18,732 nucleotides of DNA from Funneliformis mosseae. Its lineage: Eukaryota; Glomeromycota; Glomeromycetes; Glomerales; Glomeraceae. The position numbers and the translations under genes are program-made. The notes beneath the pieces are model-generated. The model saw only the letters and a list, made by a program, of their open reading frames with translations, had not been told where the DNA came from and did no database searches. Location of the stretch: assembly GCA_910592005.1 (NCBI GenBank), contig CAJVPP010001645.1:1-18732 (forward strand). Reading direction: 5' to 3'. Positions 9,540-18,732 of the stretch are shown in pieces. Each line of letters opens with the position of its first letter. The first letter of the stretch is position 1.

Positions 9540-10351
9540 ATGCCGGTAAGACGGTCGTAAGACGGTCGGTCTTATAATGAGTATTTCTAACAAACCTGAA
9601 TAAAAATAAATTAATTTTAATAAATTATATTACATAGGCATATCATTCTCAATTCAATGATAGGACCGAATTTCGAACAGTAGGTAACATGGTGTTGTTG
9701 CCTATAAAGACAAAATTAAGAGGTCCACCATCCTTAGGTAACGAAAGAGATCTTTATATTATTGTTATGATCCATTTCTAAATTGTTTATTTATATATTT
9801 TGTAATGGGAATGATTTTATAGCACCCGCTCCCCCAGCAGAGGATGATGTCATTGATGAAGCATTAGACCTTTTTAGAGCCAATTGTTTATTTCGAAACT
9901 TTGAGATAAAAGGCAGTGCGGATAGAGTTTTGATTTATTTGATCTTATTTATTAGTGATTGTTTGTCTTGTTTGAGTAAAGCAGGAAAAAATACATCACA
10001 AAAAGAAGCTGTAAAGATATTGAATAGTCGTGCTTTAGATCAATTTGCCCTTCCTGGAGATCCAACTTTTCCATTGAATGCTTTATATACTTCACCTGGT
10101 AGCGATGCAGGTTCGATTATCTAATTTTTTTTTTTTTTTTTTTGAATTCAATTTTTAATTTATAATACTTTAATTAATCTTTAATATTTATTTATTTATT
10201 TTTCTTTTAATTAGAACATTTACGACAATATTTATCACTAGCTCGTCAGGAATTGGCAAATCGATTGGTTGAGAGAGTTTATGTTGATGGGAAACAAAGT
10301 AAATGGTGGATGTGCTTTCAAAAGAAAAAATTCATGAATAAATCATTGTAA
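9540..10351 (+). CDS. ARPC3: Arp2/3 complex subunit 3 (ARPC3, p21)
   Basis: Subunit of the seven-protein Arp2/3 complex that nucleates branched actin at endocytic patches. Four exons: 9540..9545 (only ATG CCG), 9638..9737, 9823..10110 and 10215..10351. All are GT..AG and in frame, giving 176 aa, almost the same as the animal protein. The joined start MPAYHSQF matches the family N-terminus, which fixes the 6-nt coding exon. Conserved stretches include [59 protein letters not shown], and the C-terminal [17 protein letters not shown]. The first intron opens with an 11 bp tandem duplication that doubles the 5' splice site. It converges on the deaminase gene, whose stop codon lies 28 bp beyond this one. 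Confidence 0.95.
9546..9567 (+). repeat. 11 bp tandem duplication of a 5' splice site
   Basis: gtaagacggtc occurs twice back to back (9546-9556, 9557-9567), followed by a partial third ggtc. Each copy carries a good GTAAGA donor. Splicing at the first donor gives the conserved MPAYH start. Use of the second would add 11 nt and shift the frame. Confidence 0.85.
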
Positions 10352-10379
10352 TAACATTAAATAATTTTAATAAATTTAA

Positions 10380-11028
10380 TTAATATTTTAAATTAATTTT
10401 TTTACATTCTTCTTCCAATTCTGAAACATTTACAACTTCAATCCCATTCGCTTGTAAGATAGAAATTCCTTCACATTTTACGAATTTGTCAGGTTCTTTA
10501 ATACCCATTACAACCTTTTTAATTCCTGCTTCTATGATACGTTCAACGCAAGGTTTATTACCAGATAACCTTTTACTACAAGGTTCCATAGTAGTATACA
10601 TTATGGCACCATTCGCTTCCTTTATGTCTGATAATTTTTTCAACGCACATTCTTCTGCATGCGTATTTCCTTCTAATTCACGAGAATATCCGGTAGAAAG
10701 AAGTCGAGAGTTTTTAACTAATGCCTATTAAATTAAAGTTTATGATTATTTTTTCAAATTCAAAGGCATCATTTTTTTGATCGTTTTACTTCTCAAATAT
10801 ATTGGATCGGATAAAAACAACGATAACAATTTGCAAATTCAATTTTAATACGTACAGCTCCTACACAATATGCTGTTTCAATTGGTACTGAAAGATTTGC
10901 TTGTTCAATTGCAATCTTCATGAAATGCAAATCATCTTTTAACAGAAAAAAAAGAGATTTTTTTTTAAAAAAAGATAATATGGACATCATTTTAAGAGAA
11001 GGAGGGAAAAATAACCTTCATTCGTCAT
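10380..11028 (-). CDS. RibD-type zinc deaminase, stand-alone domain
   Basis: Member of the cytidine/deoxycytidylate deaminase superfamily resembling the deaminase half of bacterial RibD, without a reductase domain. A role in riboflavin synthesis (pyrimidine deamination) is plausible but not proven; another pyrimidine-like substrate is possible. Three exons: 11028..11016, 10935..10856 and 10724..10380. All are GT..AG and in frame, giving 145 aa. The start MTNEDDLHFMKIAIEQA depends on a 13-nt first exon; the in-frame ATG at 10921 within exon 2 is an alternative. The zinc motif is His53-Ala-Glu55 (HAEE; Glu55 is the proton shuttle) with Cys80 and Cys90 in EPCSKRLSGNKPC. This C-x9-C spacing recalls the wide C-x8-C of RibD rather than the C-x2-C of cytidine or tRNA deaminases. 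The C-terminal core includes IIEAGIKKVVMGIKEPD and VKCEGISILQANGIEV. Confidence 0.85.
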
Positions 11029-11541
11029 GTCGAATTTTTTCTTGGAGAAAAAAATTTTGAGATGATTGTTATTAACATTTATATGAAATTGAAATTGTTT
11101 ACTACATCAAAAATTTATGTTTGTAATCTAAACCTTAACCTTTGGGTTCAATTATTATAATGATTCTGGTATAAAAACCTTTAACGAGATTCTTAAATAA
11201 ATATTAGATTTTTAAAACTTTGTATTTATATATTGTATTTATACATAAATAAATATAATACATTTAAATATGTGAGACTCTCCTCTTCTTAACTGTTCGG
11301 ATGTAACACGAATTAGTTTACAGAGTATATTGTCTCATGGTTTTGACTTTTTTGAACTCAAAAATGATTTTTTCATTTCGACGCTTGCCACTCAGAATTC
11401 TAGCTAACTTTAAAATACAAAAGCGCCTTTCCTCTTTAAATGGGTCTTATATGAAAGACAAAAACGATATTGCTGTCAAAAATCTACTAACTTATTAGAC
11501 TTTCCGATGATAAAGCAAATACATGCTGAACATAAACATAT
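11029..11541. other. intergenic region, deaminase promoter side
   Basis: This holds the presumed deaminase promoter, next to 11028, and then AT-rich sequence. A 53-codon open frame on the plus strand (11337-11498) has no recognisable motif and may belong to the decayed locus that follows. Base composition is somewhat less AT-extreme from about 11280 to 11500, in keeping with former coding sequence. Confidence 0.4.
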
Positions 11542-12290
11542 ATGAAGAAACTATATGAAGAGTTTGAAGAGAAAATACAAAGATTAGATACAAAGAATGA
11601 AGAGATGATACAAAATTATTAAAAACAAGAGACAAATATTAGAAACAAAGAATGATAAGCATAAAGAAGAATTAGAAACAAAGAATGAAGAGACGAGACA
11701 AATATTAAAAGTGTATAAAAAGCATAGAGAAGAGATAATTAAATTAGTAGTGAAATAAAAGGATGATGAAGCTGAATTAGTTTCGCGTATAGCAAGACTG
11801 TTTAAACTTCTAAAAATCACTGCAAGGGGGCCATCCCTGTTAAAAGGTCATTGGATTGAACAAGAGTCATGGGTTACAGGTGGATTCTAGCTGAAACGCC
11901 GTGGCATATATATCCGTCAAACTTTTTTTACATTTTATTTATTATATTTTTCTTCAATAGATTATTTACAAGAAAGCTATAGATCCTCTCGATATACATG
12001 AACCTATTGATACTTTGTTAGAAGCGACGTTAAATGAAGATGCAGATTTTAAAGAATGTTTGAAGAAGACGTGTAAGGTGAATAATGTGACGACAGATGC
12101 TGTGTAGAAATGTATTGGTGGTCTGTATCATACGTCATCAAAAGGATTTCATGGTTACGACAAAATTGCGATTCGTGCAAAGATTGGGAGGTAAATGAGA
12201 TAATTGCCTTGGGTCTCATTCAAATATTATCATATTCCTTTCTTTTATTGGGATGAGCCAAATTGAGAGGCGAAATTTCCACGCGAGTTA
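11542..12290 (+). pseudogene. decayed coiled-coil protein gene
   Basis: Broken plus-strand coding sequence in more than one frame. From 11542, MKKLYEEFEEKIQRLDTKNE ends at a TAA at 11620-11622. Another frame continues with repeated ETKN-type units (QILETKNDKHKEELETKNEE), then a stop at 11756-11758, ELVSRIARLFKLLKIT, and a TAG at 11888-11890. After an intron-like tract ending in TTCTTCAATAG (about 11960), the reading KKAIDPLDIHEPIDTLLEA continues to a TAG at 12105-12107. Then come CIGGLYHTSSKGFHGYDKIA and, in yet another frame, YHIPFFYWDEPN. The composition (charged, Glu/Lys-rich coil, then a mixed globular part) is protein-like, unlike the flanking AT desert. I do not recognise the family. 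It may be a lineage-specific or expanded gene family member. Boundaries are approximate. Confidence 0.55.
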
Positions 12291-12975
12291 GCAGTTTAAT
12301 CATGTGATCCAACCTACTTTTAGTTATAGTTTTTCTAAAATTTTTGCATTATTTCAACAAATGATTTATAATTAACTATAGCAAACTAAGTATTTAATGT
12401 GAGAAATTTTCTCCTGATATGTAAATAATATTTTACTAACATTTTTTCTGGTTGATAGAATCTAGTTTATATTGCAATCAGTTAAAGTTTAAGTTAAAGG
12501 AAGGATGATTTTAGATAAACAAAAAATATAGATATTAATATATCAACTAACTTATTTATTAGAATTTTTTCTTTATTATATTCTTCATAATTAAATAACT
12601 TATCTTAAAATTTCTCATGATCAAACAGTTACCATTTTTAATATATGATTCAAAAAATTGGTAAAAAGGTAAAATAACAAGCATCTGATAATCAGTTACA
12701 ATATGTACACTAAATTAAATTTATGTTGACTAAGTCTTAAGTATAAATATTATTTGTTACAATTTATTTTTGATAGTAATTGTATTACCTGTATTTCATA
12801 TATTTTCTATTTTTGTATTGCTATAAATCAATACTATTAGGCTATTAATGCTAGATTAATAAATGCTTTTAATACTTACATTTGTATGAGAAAAATTTAA
12901 TACTTTTTGACTTTAGAATTTGTTCAAGCAAATTCAAAAATAGACTCAAAACATTTTAGCTTCCGTTTTACATTT
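12291..12975. other. AT-rich desert, no gene seen
   Basis: Strongly A/T-biased sequence with stops in all frames. No supported gene, RNA gene or clear repeat was seen. Confidence 0.6.
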
Positions 12976-13130
12976 GAGGCCTTTGCAATAGAAAGGGAGG
13001 AAACTCAAAAAAAAATAAAAAATGAGTTAATAATAAATCTGAACAAATTATAGTATTTAGAACATTTTTGGCTTATAAACTAAAATTTTAATTTTTTTGG
13101 AGTTTCCTTCCTTTCTATTGCAAAGATCCC
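12976..13130. mobile_element. 155 bp hairpin element, possible MITE
   Basis: The left arm (core 12981-13005, ctttgcaatagaaagggagg then aaact) is the reverse complement of the right arm (core 13101-13125) with one mismatch in 25. The pairing extends inward into the A/T tracts (about 13006-13020 with 13086-13100) to give arms of roughly 40 bp. The loop is AT-rich and non-coding. The form suits a tiny non-autonomous inverted-repeat transposon, but no target-site duplication was found. Confidence 0.6.
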
Positions 13131-13249
13131 ATTTGCTAATAATGAATTTAATTTATGATATTTCTCAATTACTATATATATTAATCTATTAATAAAAACT
13201 AAATAATAATAATCTAAATATAACAGTATAAGCATTTGACCATTTGATC

Positions 13250-14231
13250 AGCCAAAAAAATTTTTTTATACAATAGCTTACAAATGAAATAGAAATATAA
13301 TTGGTTAATTGCAAAAAAAAATTTAACACCTTCAATGTTTAGAACATTAAAAATTGCAAAAAATTGAACTATCTAAGGCATCAATACTTTGTTATTTTGC
13401 AAGAAATTTGAATATTCTGAATGTTGTAAATATTAATTTTTTTTTACAATTTTGCAATAAATTCAATAAATTGCAATTTGCAAATAAACTGTAACCAAAA
13501 TTAGCAAAATCATGTAACATTTAACCAATTTGATCAATTGGTGATTTAGCTGCTTTGATTTCAGCTGATCAGCTAATTAGCTAATTGCTAAAAAATTAGG
13601 CTTGTTTACAGCCAAATGTCAACTATGCAGTATAAGTATGCGTTATATTTAAAATTTAACTAATATTGCACACCTATTTGATAACTTAACAAACATGAAG
13701 TTAAAAAAAACTTTGCAAGTTTGCTCATCAATATAAAAAGGATCATCCTGAAATTGATATTGATACTGATGTAGATAAAGTATAATTAGCATTTGATCGC
13801 AGCTAAGCTTAATTTTTTGGTCATTTACCAATTTAACTAATCAGTTAAAATCAAAGCAGTCAAATTACCAATTGATCAATCAGTTTAATATTATATAACT
13901 TTGCTAATTGTGATTGCAATTTATTTGCAAATTGCAATTTATTGCAATATTGCAAAAAATTGATGTTTACAACGTTCAAGATGTTTAAATTTTTTGCAAA
14001 ATAGTAAAAATTAATACCTTTAACAGTTCAATTTTTTGAAAAATTGCAAAAATTGACCTCTTTAATGTTCAAGACGTTAAAATTCTTGCAAAATAGAATG
14101 TTTTAAACATCAGAAGTGTTAATTTTTCAATTTTTAATGTCTCAAACATCAGACTTCAAATTTTTTTGCAATTAACTAATTATATTTCTGTTTTATTTGT
14201 AAACTATTATATAAAAAAAAATTTTTTGGCT
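13250..14231. mobile_element. foldback (long inverted repeat) element, about 1 kb
   Basis: The ends are matching inverted repeats: AGCCAAAAAAATTTTTTTAT at 13250 versus the reverse complement of 14231 inward (AGCCAAAAAATTTTTTTTTA). Homology between arms continues far inward, for example ttacaaatgaaatagaaata against ttacaaataaaacagaaata. Near the centre both read aaattgcaatttgcaaataa and then ctgctttgatt. The left arm runs to about 13610. The right arm (about 13795-14231) is longer because of extra copies of an internal sub-repeat containing gttcaagacgtt-like and tttttgcaa motifs. The spacer is AT-rich. No transposase frame exists; the 60-codon minus frame at 13649-13831 has no motifs. It is probably a non-autonomous DNA transposon. 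I could not find a target-site duplication. Confidence 0.75.
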
Positions 14232-16890
14232 AGTTCTTGCAAGATATCTATATATAATTTTTTATAAAGTTACTTATTTCTTATATATTATAATATTAAA
14301 ATTTTAAAATTAATAATTAGGATTAAGTACTATAATTTATATATATAGTAAATCAAATACCTTATCATATATGAAAATGATGATAATATCATTTGACCAT
14401 AATAATTCTATAATTCATTAACTGAATTTTTAAAGTTGTATTCAAAGATAAAAATGAATATTTCTAAATTAAAGATAAGATCATTTTAACTTATAACTAA
14501 AACAATTATTTAGAAAAAGTAATACATGCTGATTTGATACTTTAAACTAATTTGATAGTTAAATTTTTAAATTTACTTTTAGAAGAGTAATATATTATTC
14601 AGATTTTAGTATTATAATAATATATCATAAATATTATATGAATTTTTATATTAAGAATTGCTATAATAAAAAGGGCAATATATTAATTATGAGATTTAAG
14701 AAAATCACAATTTATTATTTGTCATTAATTTTTACCGATCATTACCAAAAAAATATATTTTAAAAAAATGAATTTTATAACTTTGAATTTTTTTTTGTAA
14801 ATAATAAGTGACTTTCTTTAAATTTATTTATTTTTAAAATTTATATATTTTATAAACTATATAGTCTTAATAAAATTTATAAAATATTTAATAAAAAGTG
14901 AACAATTATTTTATTTCAAAAATTCTTATTTTTTTTTGAAATTCAATGATAAAAACAATAATAATATTTAATAATAATATCAGCAACAAAAGAATAAGCA
15001 AAAAGTAGGCTTATTTTATTTATAAAATTTGTAAAAATTTTAAATTGTTTACAATATTCTAATTTAACTTTTTTTAATTCATTTGATTTAAAACAAGTAA
15101 TATTACGAAATAGTAAATTAATATAGGATACGATTTCTTTATATAATTTCTCTTACCTTTTCAAAAAAAGTATATTAACACTAATTATAAAAGGTAAAAT
15201 ATCAGAAATAAAAGAAAAATTACAAATAATAGTGTCTTTATAGTCGTCTTCAAATCTATCTTTATAAAAAACAATTCTGTGACATTTTGAGATAAAATAA
15301 AAGTGATGATATTTTGAATATTAGGCAATTTTTGAAATTTTTAAAGTAATATTTAAAATTATAATATTGAAATCCTTCTTATTCAAAAAGCATTAAGAAA
15401 CATTAAGATAAACAAGAGTAGAATGATTAATAATTAAAATTATATATTATTTAGAGTATTCACTTTACTTTTCTGATAAAAAATTTTAATCTAATCAAAA
15501 TAGCTATTACAGATAAATTTTGTATATTTAGGCAGTGATATTCATTTTTGATATTTCAGAGATTTGTTGTTCTAGCTATATATTCTAGCTATATATTTCA
15601 ACCTATTTTACACTATATTCTAAATATTCTATCTTTCCCATATATATTCTATAAGTATTCTATAAATATTCTATTAATGTCCCATAATAACACTTTATTA
15701 AGGTATTATGAAATTTAACTTAATCTCATCATATAAACTCTGATCAATCAACTATAAATAAAAAAATAAAAAATAATTGTTTTTATTTTATCTTATACAA
15801 TTACTACATGTAATAATCAATTTTTTATTTACAATTATACTTTTGAATTGTATTATAAATTAAGCTAAATATATAATTTATACCTTTTTCTTGTTTATCA
15901 TTATCAGGCATTTTACATTCATTAATTACATAATTAGTCTGTTCTGTATGTAAAAAGTTACTAGTATTGCAAACTCTGAACAAATGTATCTTTCTTGAAT
16001 TTTTAAAAAATAAAGATCCTATTATTGTGATGAGTAAGAAATTAGAACATTTTGAGCTTAATTATATATATTATATGCGTTTCCTTCAAAAGTTTTAAAT
16101 AATATTTGAGATTTATCAAGTATATTATTTTGATTATATTTGCTATCTTTAATTGCATACTTAATGTTAGTATTATAGTAATTATATTCTTATTTTACAT
16201 GATTGAAGTGAACTAAATAATTCTATAATTTTTAATTTTTTTATATTTTATAGTAAACTAAATATTCATTTTCATTTTTTCACAGGTATTACTTTAAAGA
16301 TATAAATTGAAATAAATGTATTAAAGTTTTTCAAATATTAATAAAAGTTGATTTAGCTATAATTCATGTCTTACTTTCATACTCATTCTTATATGCTTAT
16401 GCATAATTATGATATATTATAGTATAACTAAAATTTGTTAAAAGAAATATTATTAGTATACTAAATTTGAAAAATTTTCATCTAGGTAAAGGTATTTCAT
16501 GTATATTAGCATAATTTTTTAAAAACTCATTTATTTTATATACTATACTATAATTTACTTTAACATAATTTATATTTTTAGAAATATTACTTATATTACT
16601 ATATATATGTTCTTCAAGACTATATTTCTGTAAATATTTTTAATATTATCTAAATAATAATAACTAATTTCAATAAGAGTAAGATTGAAAATTATTATTA
16701 AAACAAAAATTGAAGTATAAATATTTTTTATTTTTAGTTATTCCTTCATCTTTTTGAAAAGCTATAAATTATTTTTTAATGTCATATTTTATATAGTTTT
16801 GTCTAAATTTTTAAATTCTATCTAACGTTGAAAAAATTGTTTATAACTAATTTTTCAAAATAATTAGGATTATATAAACATTTTCTACTT
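14232..16890. other. AT-rich desert, no gene seen
   Basis: Almost pure A/T-dominated sequence with stops in every frame. A short duplication, tctagctatatat repeated back to back with related ATTCTA-rich copies, lies around 15570-15680. No gene, RNA gene or element with defined ends was found. Confidence 0.6.
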
Positions 16891-17166
16891 TTAAAACCTT
16901 TTGGACTTTAATTTTAAATCATCATAGATCTTATCCTTAATATAATTATCAGTATTTTCTATAAATTCAAAGTTATTTAAATGTAAATTTTCAAAATTCT
17001 TATTTATAAATGTAATTCTTTTCATCAGATGTGTTTTCTCATCATCTGTTATATTTTTTTCATTTTCACTACTTAAATTTTCAAAAAATATATTTTTCAG
17101 TTCTTTTAAAACAGATAATATAGTATTATTTTTATTATCACTATTAAAATATATACTATATTTCAT
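16891..17166 (-). other. open frame of 91 codons, coding status doubtful
   Basis: A minus-strand frame that opens with ATG and is rich in Asn, Lys, Glu, Asp and Ile (for example LSVLKELKNIFFENLSSENE). It is somewhat more acidic than expected for chance translation of AT-rich DNA. It has no recognised domain, no signal peptide and no evident splice partner, and the sequence beyond its stop is riddled with stops. It could be a relic of an older gene, or chance. I do not assign a function. Confidence 0.15.
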
Positions 17167-18484
17167 ATTATTTGGATAAGAATTATAAAAGTTTTTTATA
17201 ATGAAAAAGAAAAAAAATTAAAGTTTAGCATCAAAATTTTATACCTTTTTACTAATAAAATATAAATGAAAAAATGTATATTTGAAAGATTAGGTCTGTG
17301 ATCATGTGATCATTAAAAAATTTTAAAATATAATTAATTGACATATTACCTTCTTTTGCTGTAATAATTCCTATATTTAAAATAGTATAATTTTACAAAT
17401 TTTCTGATGATTAAAAGATTTAATTTATATAAGCTATTAACATTTATATAAAATATAATTAAAAAGTATTTTTTATTTACTTTACGCCTAATAAGATATT
17501 TTAGTATAAATATCTAATTTGATTTTAACTTATATTAGTATGAAATAAGTATAATAATTTTTTTTTTTTTTAATTAAAGAATTTATCAAATTTACTTATA
17601 AAAAAATTACTTTATTTATATTATATATTTTTATAAAAGGAAAGTTAGAATAAAATTTTTTAATAAAATAAAGCATAATATTTATATTTTGACATAAATT
17701 AATAAATTACTAATTAAATTGTATTTTGATAGACATAATTATTTTATTAATAATTTATAATAAATGTTAAATTAACATAATTAATTTTGATATTATTAAA
17801 ATTAATTTATACTAAAGTATAATAATAACAATTTCATCAGTGGATGAAACTTTCTTTTTAAGTTTTTATTAGTAAATTCTATTGTGATTTTAAACTTATA
17901 AAGTTATTTTAAACAAAATTAAAATTCATTTTGAGAAATATCTAATTTATTAGCAATCATTTTAACTTTTTAATAAGTATTATATTGTTTAAACTATTTG
18001 ATACTATTAATGTGTAATTCTTGCGAATTGTGACAATTAGATAGGGTATTTAAGTAGTGATTCTTTTAAGTTTACATAGTAACCTAATAGTTATCTTAGT
18101 AAGTTAATGGTTTTTTTATATACTGTAAAGTATATTCACATCTTAGTTGATTAAGTTTTGTTATATATTGAAAAATATATTCAAACCTATGATAAATGTA
18201 TGATTCATCCACTATATACTACCCAATGTATTCAATACACTATTAAATATATTTTCATATATTAAGTTAAAATTAAACATGAATTACGTTATAAATACAA
18301 ATATCCCAAAATGTTTTAAGTAAATTGAATAAAGATTTATTGGTAAATAAATAAACTAAAAGTTAAAAATACTAAACTAAGAGAATACAGACGAAGAATT
18401 AATCATAAAATAGAAAAGAGTAATCTTGCATTACTTTATAAAAAGAAGTTGCACTAGAGTTTAGAACTGATATTCAGCATTCGA
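17167..18484. other. AT-rich desert, no gene seen
   Basis: A/T-dominated sequence with T and A homopolymers (for example around 17558-17572) and no supported coding or RNA gene. It leads into the minisatellite at the right end. Confidence 0.6.
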
Positions 18485-18672
18485 ATATAAATCTGGTTTC
18501 TTCTGATTCAAATTTACATTTTATCCGAATATAATAAATCTGGTTTCTTCATTTTATTCAGATATAATAAATCTGATTCCTTCATTTTATCTGAATATAA
18601 TAAATCTGGTTCCTTCGTTTAATTTGTATATAATAAATCCAGTTCCTTTATTTCGTTCGAATATAAATTTAA
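18485..18672. repeat. 33 bp tandem repeat (minisatellite)
   Basis: The phrase ATATAATAAATCTGGTTTCT and its variants begin at 18529, 18562, 18595, 18628 and (truncated) 18661, an exact 33 bp step. A diverged first copy at 18485 is offset by 44 bp, that is one unit plus 11 bp. Units share the order ATATAATAAATC, TGGTTCCTTC, then a T-rich part. The unit is not open in a consistent frame (TAA occurs in each copy), so a coding repeat is unlikely. Confidence 0.85.
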
Positions 18673-18732
18673 TTTATTTATTTATTATAATTAACTGACA
18701 ATATTTTTTAATGTACTGCATTATATTTATAC

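Noticed and set aside
10486..10731. 81-codon plus-strand open frame
   Set aside because: Antisense shadow of the deaminase zinc-motif exon.
11337..11498. 53-codon plus-strand frame before the decayed gene
   Set aside because: No domain, no splice partner and no clear relation to the coiled-coil segments; may be chance or part of the relic.
13649..13831. 60-codon minus-strand frame in the centre of the foldback element
   Set aside because: No transposase or other motif; composition follows the AT-rich repeat.
15570..15680. Repeated tctagctatatat / attcta motifs considered as a satellite
   Set aside because: Only one clean duplication, with the rest irregular AT-rich drift.
18485..18672. Regular repeats considered as a CRISPR array
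   Set aside because: The units are contiguous tandem copies without unique spacers, in eukaryotic DNA.

Overview
The window reads as nuclear DNA of a fungus. It carries intron-rich genes (mostly 64-131 bp GT..AG introns, one of 260 bp), no prokaryotic signals, AT-dominated intergenic DNA full of A/T homopolymers, and one fungal-specific WOPR-domain regulator. The very AT-rich, intron-dense style fits an early-diverging fungus such as the Glomeromycotina (Rhizophagus-like). That placement is inference; no marker locus is present. All gene models below were assembled by eye from splice signals, reading frame and recalled family sequence patterns, without alignment software or transcripts.

Region 1 (1-11028) is gene-dense, with seven genes: a D-glycerate 3-kinase/TDA10-like P-loop kinase (minus, 1177-2250), a Gti1/Pac2-type WOPR transcription factor (plus, 3126-4641), Mediator subunit MED21 (plus, 5160-5891), an FLVCR-like MFS transporter (minus, 5938-7780), a MOB4/phocein protein (plus, 7919-9262), Arp2/3 subunit ARPC3 (plus, 9540-10351) and a stand-alone RibD-type zinc deaminase (minus, 10380-11028). 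Several coding starts sit on tiny exons of 6, 13 and 16 nt, so ORF scanning alone misses the true starts. Two convergent pairs (MED21/transporter, ARPC3/deaminase) are separated by only 46 and 28 bp. The transporter and MOB4 diverge from a 138 bp promoter region.

Region 2 (11029-18732) is a gene desert. It holds a decayed coiled-coil gene (about 11542-12290), a 155 bp hairpin element (12976-13130), a nearly 1 kb foldback element (13250-14231), a long stretch of AT-rich DNA with no supported gene, and a minisatellite with an exact 33 bp period at the right end.

The genes are housekeeping or regulatory functions with no shared pathway: transcription (MED21, WOPR), STRIPAK/MOB signalling, actin branching, small-molecule transport and two metabolic enzymes. 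I found no clear new biological system. The observations most worth checking are an out-of-frame exon junction in the transporter, a tandemly duplicated 5' splice site in ARPC3, the foldback element and the shared transporter/MOB4 promoter.
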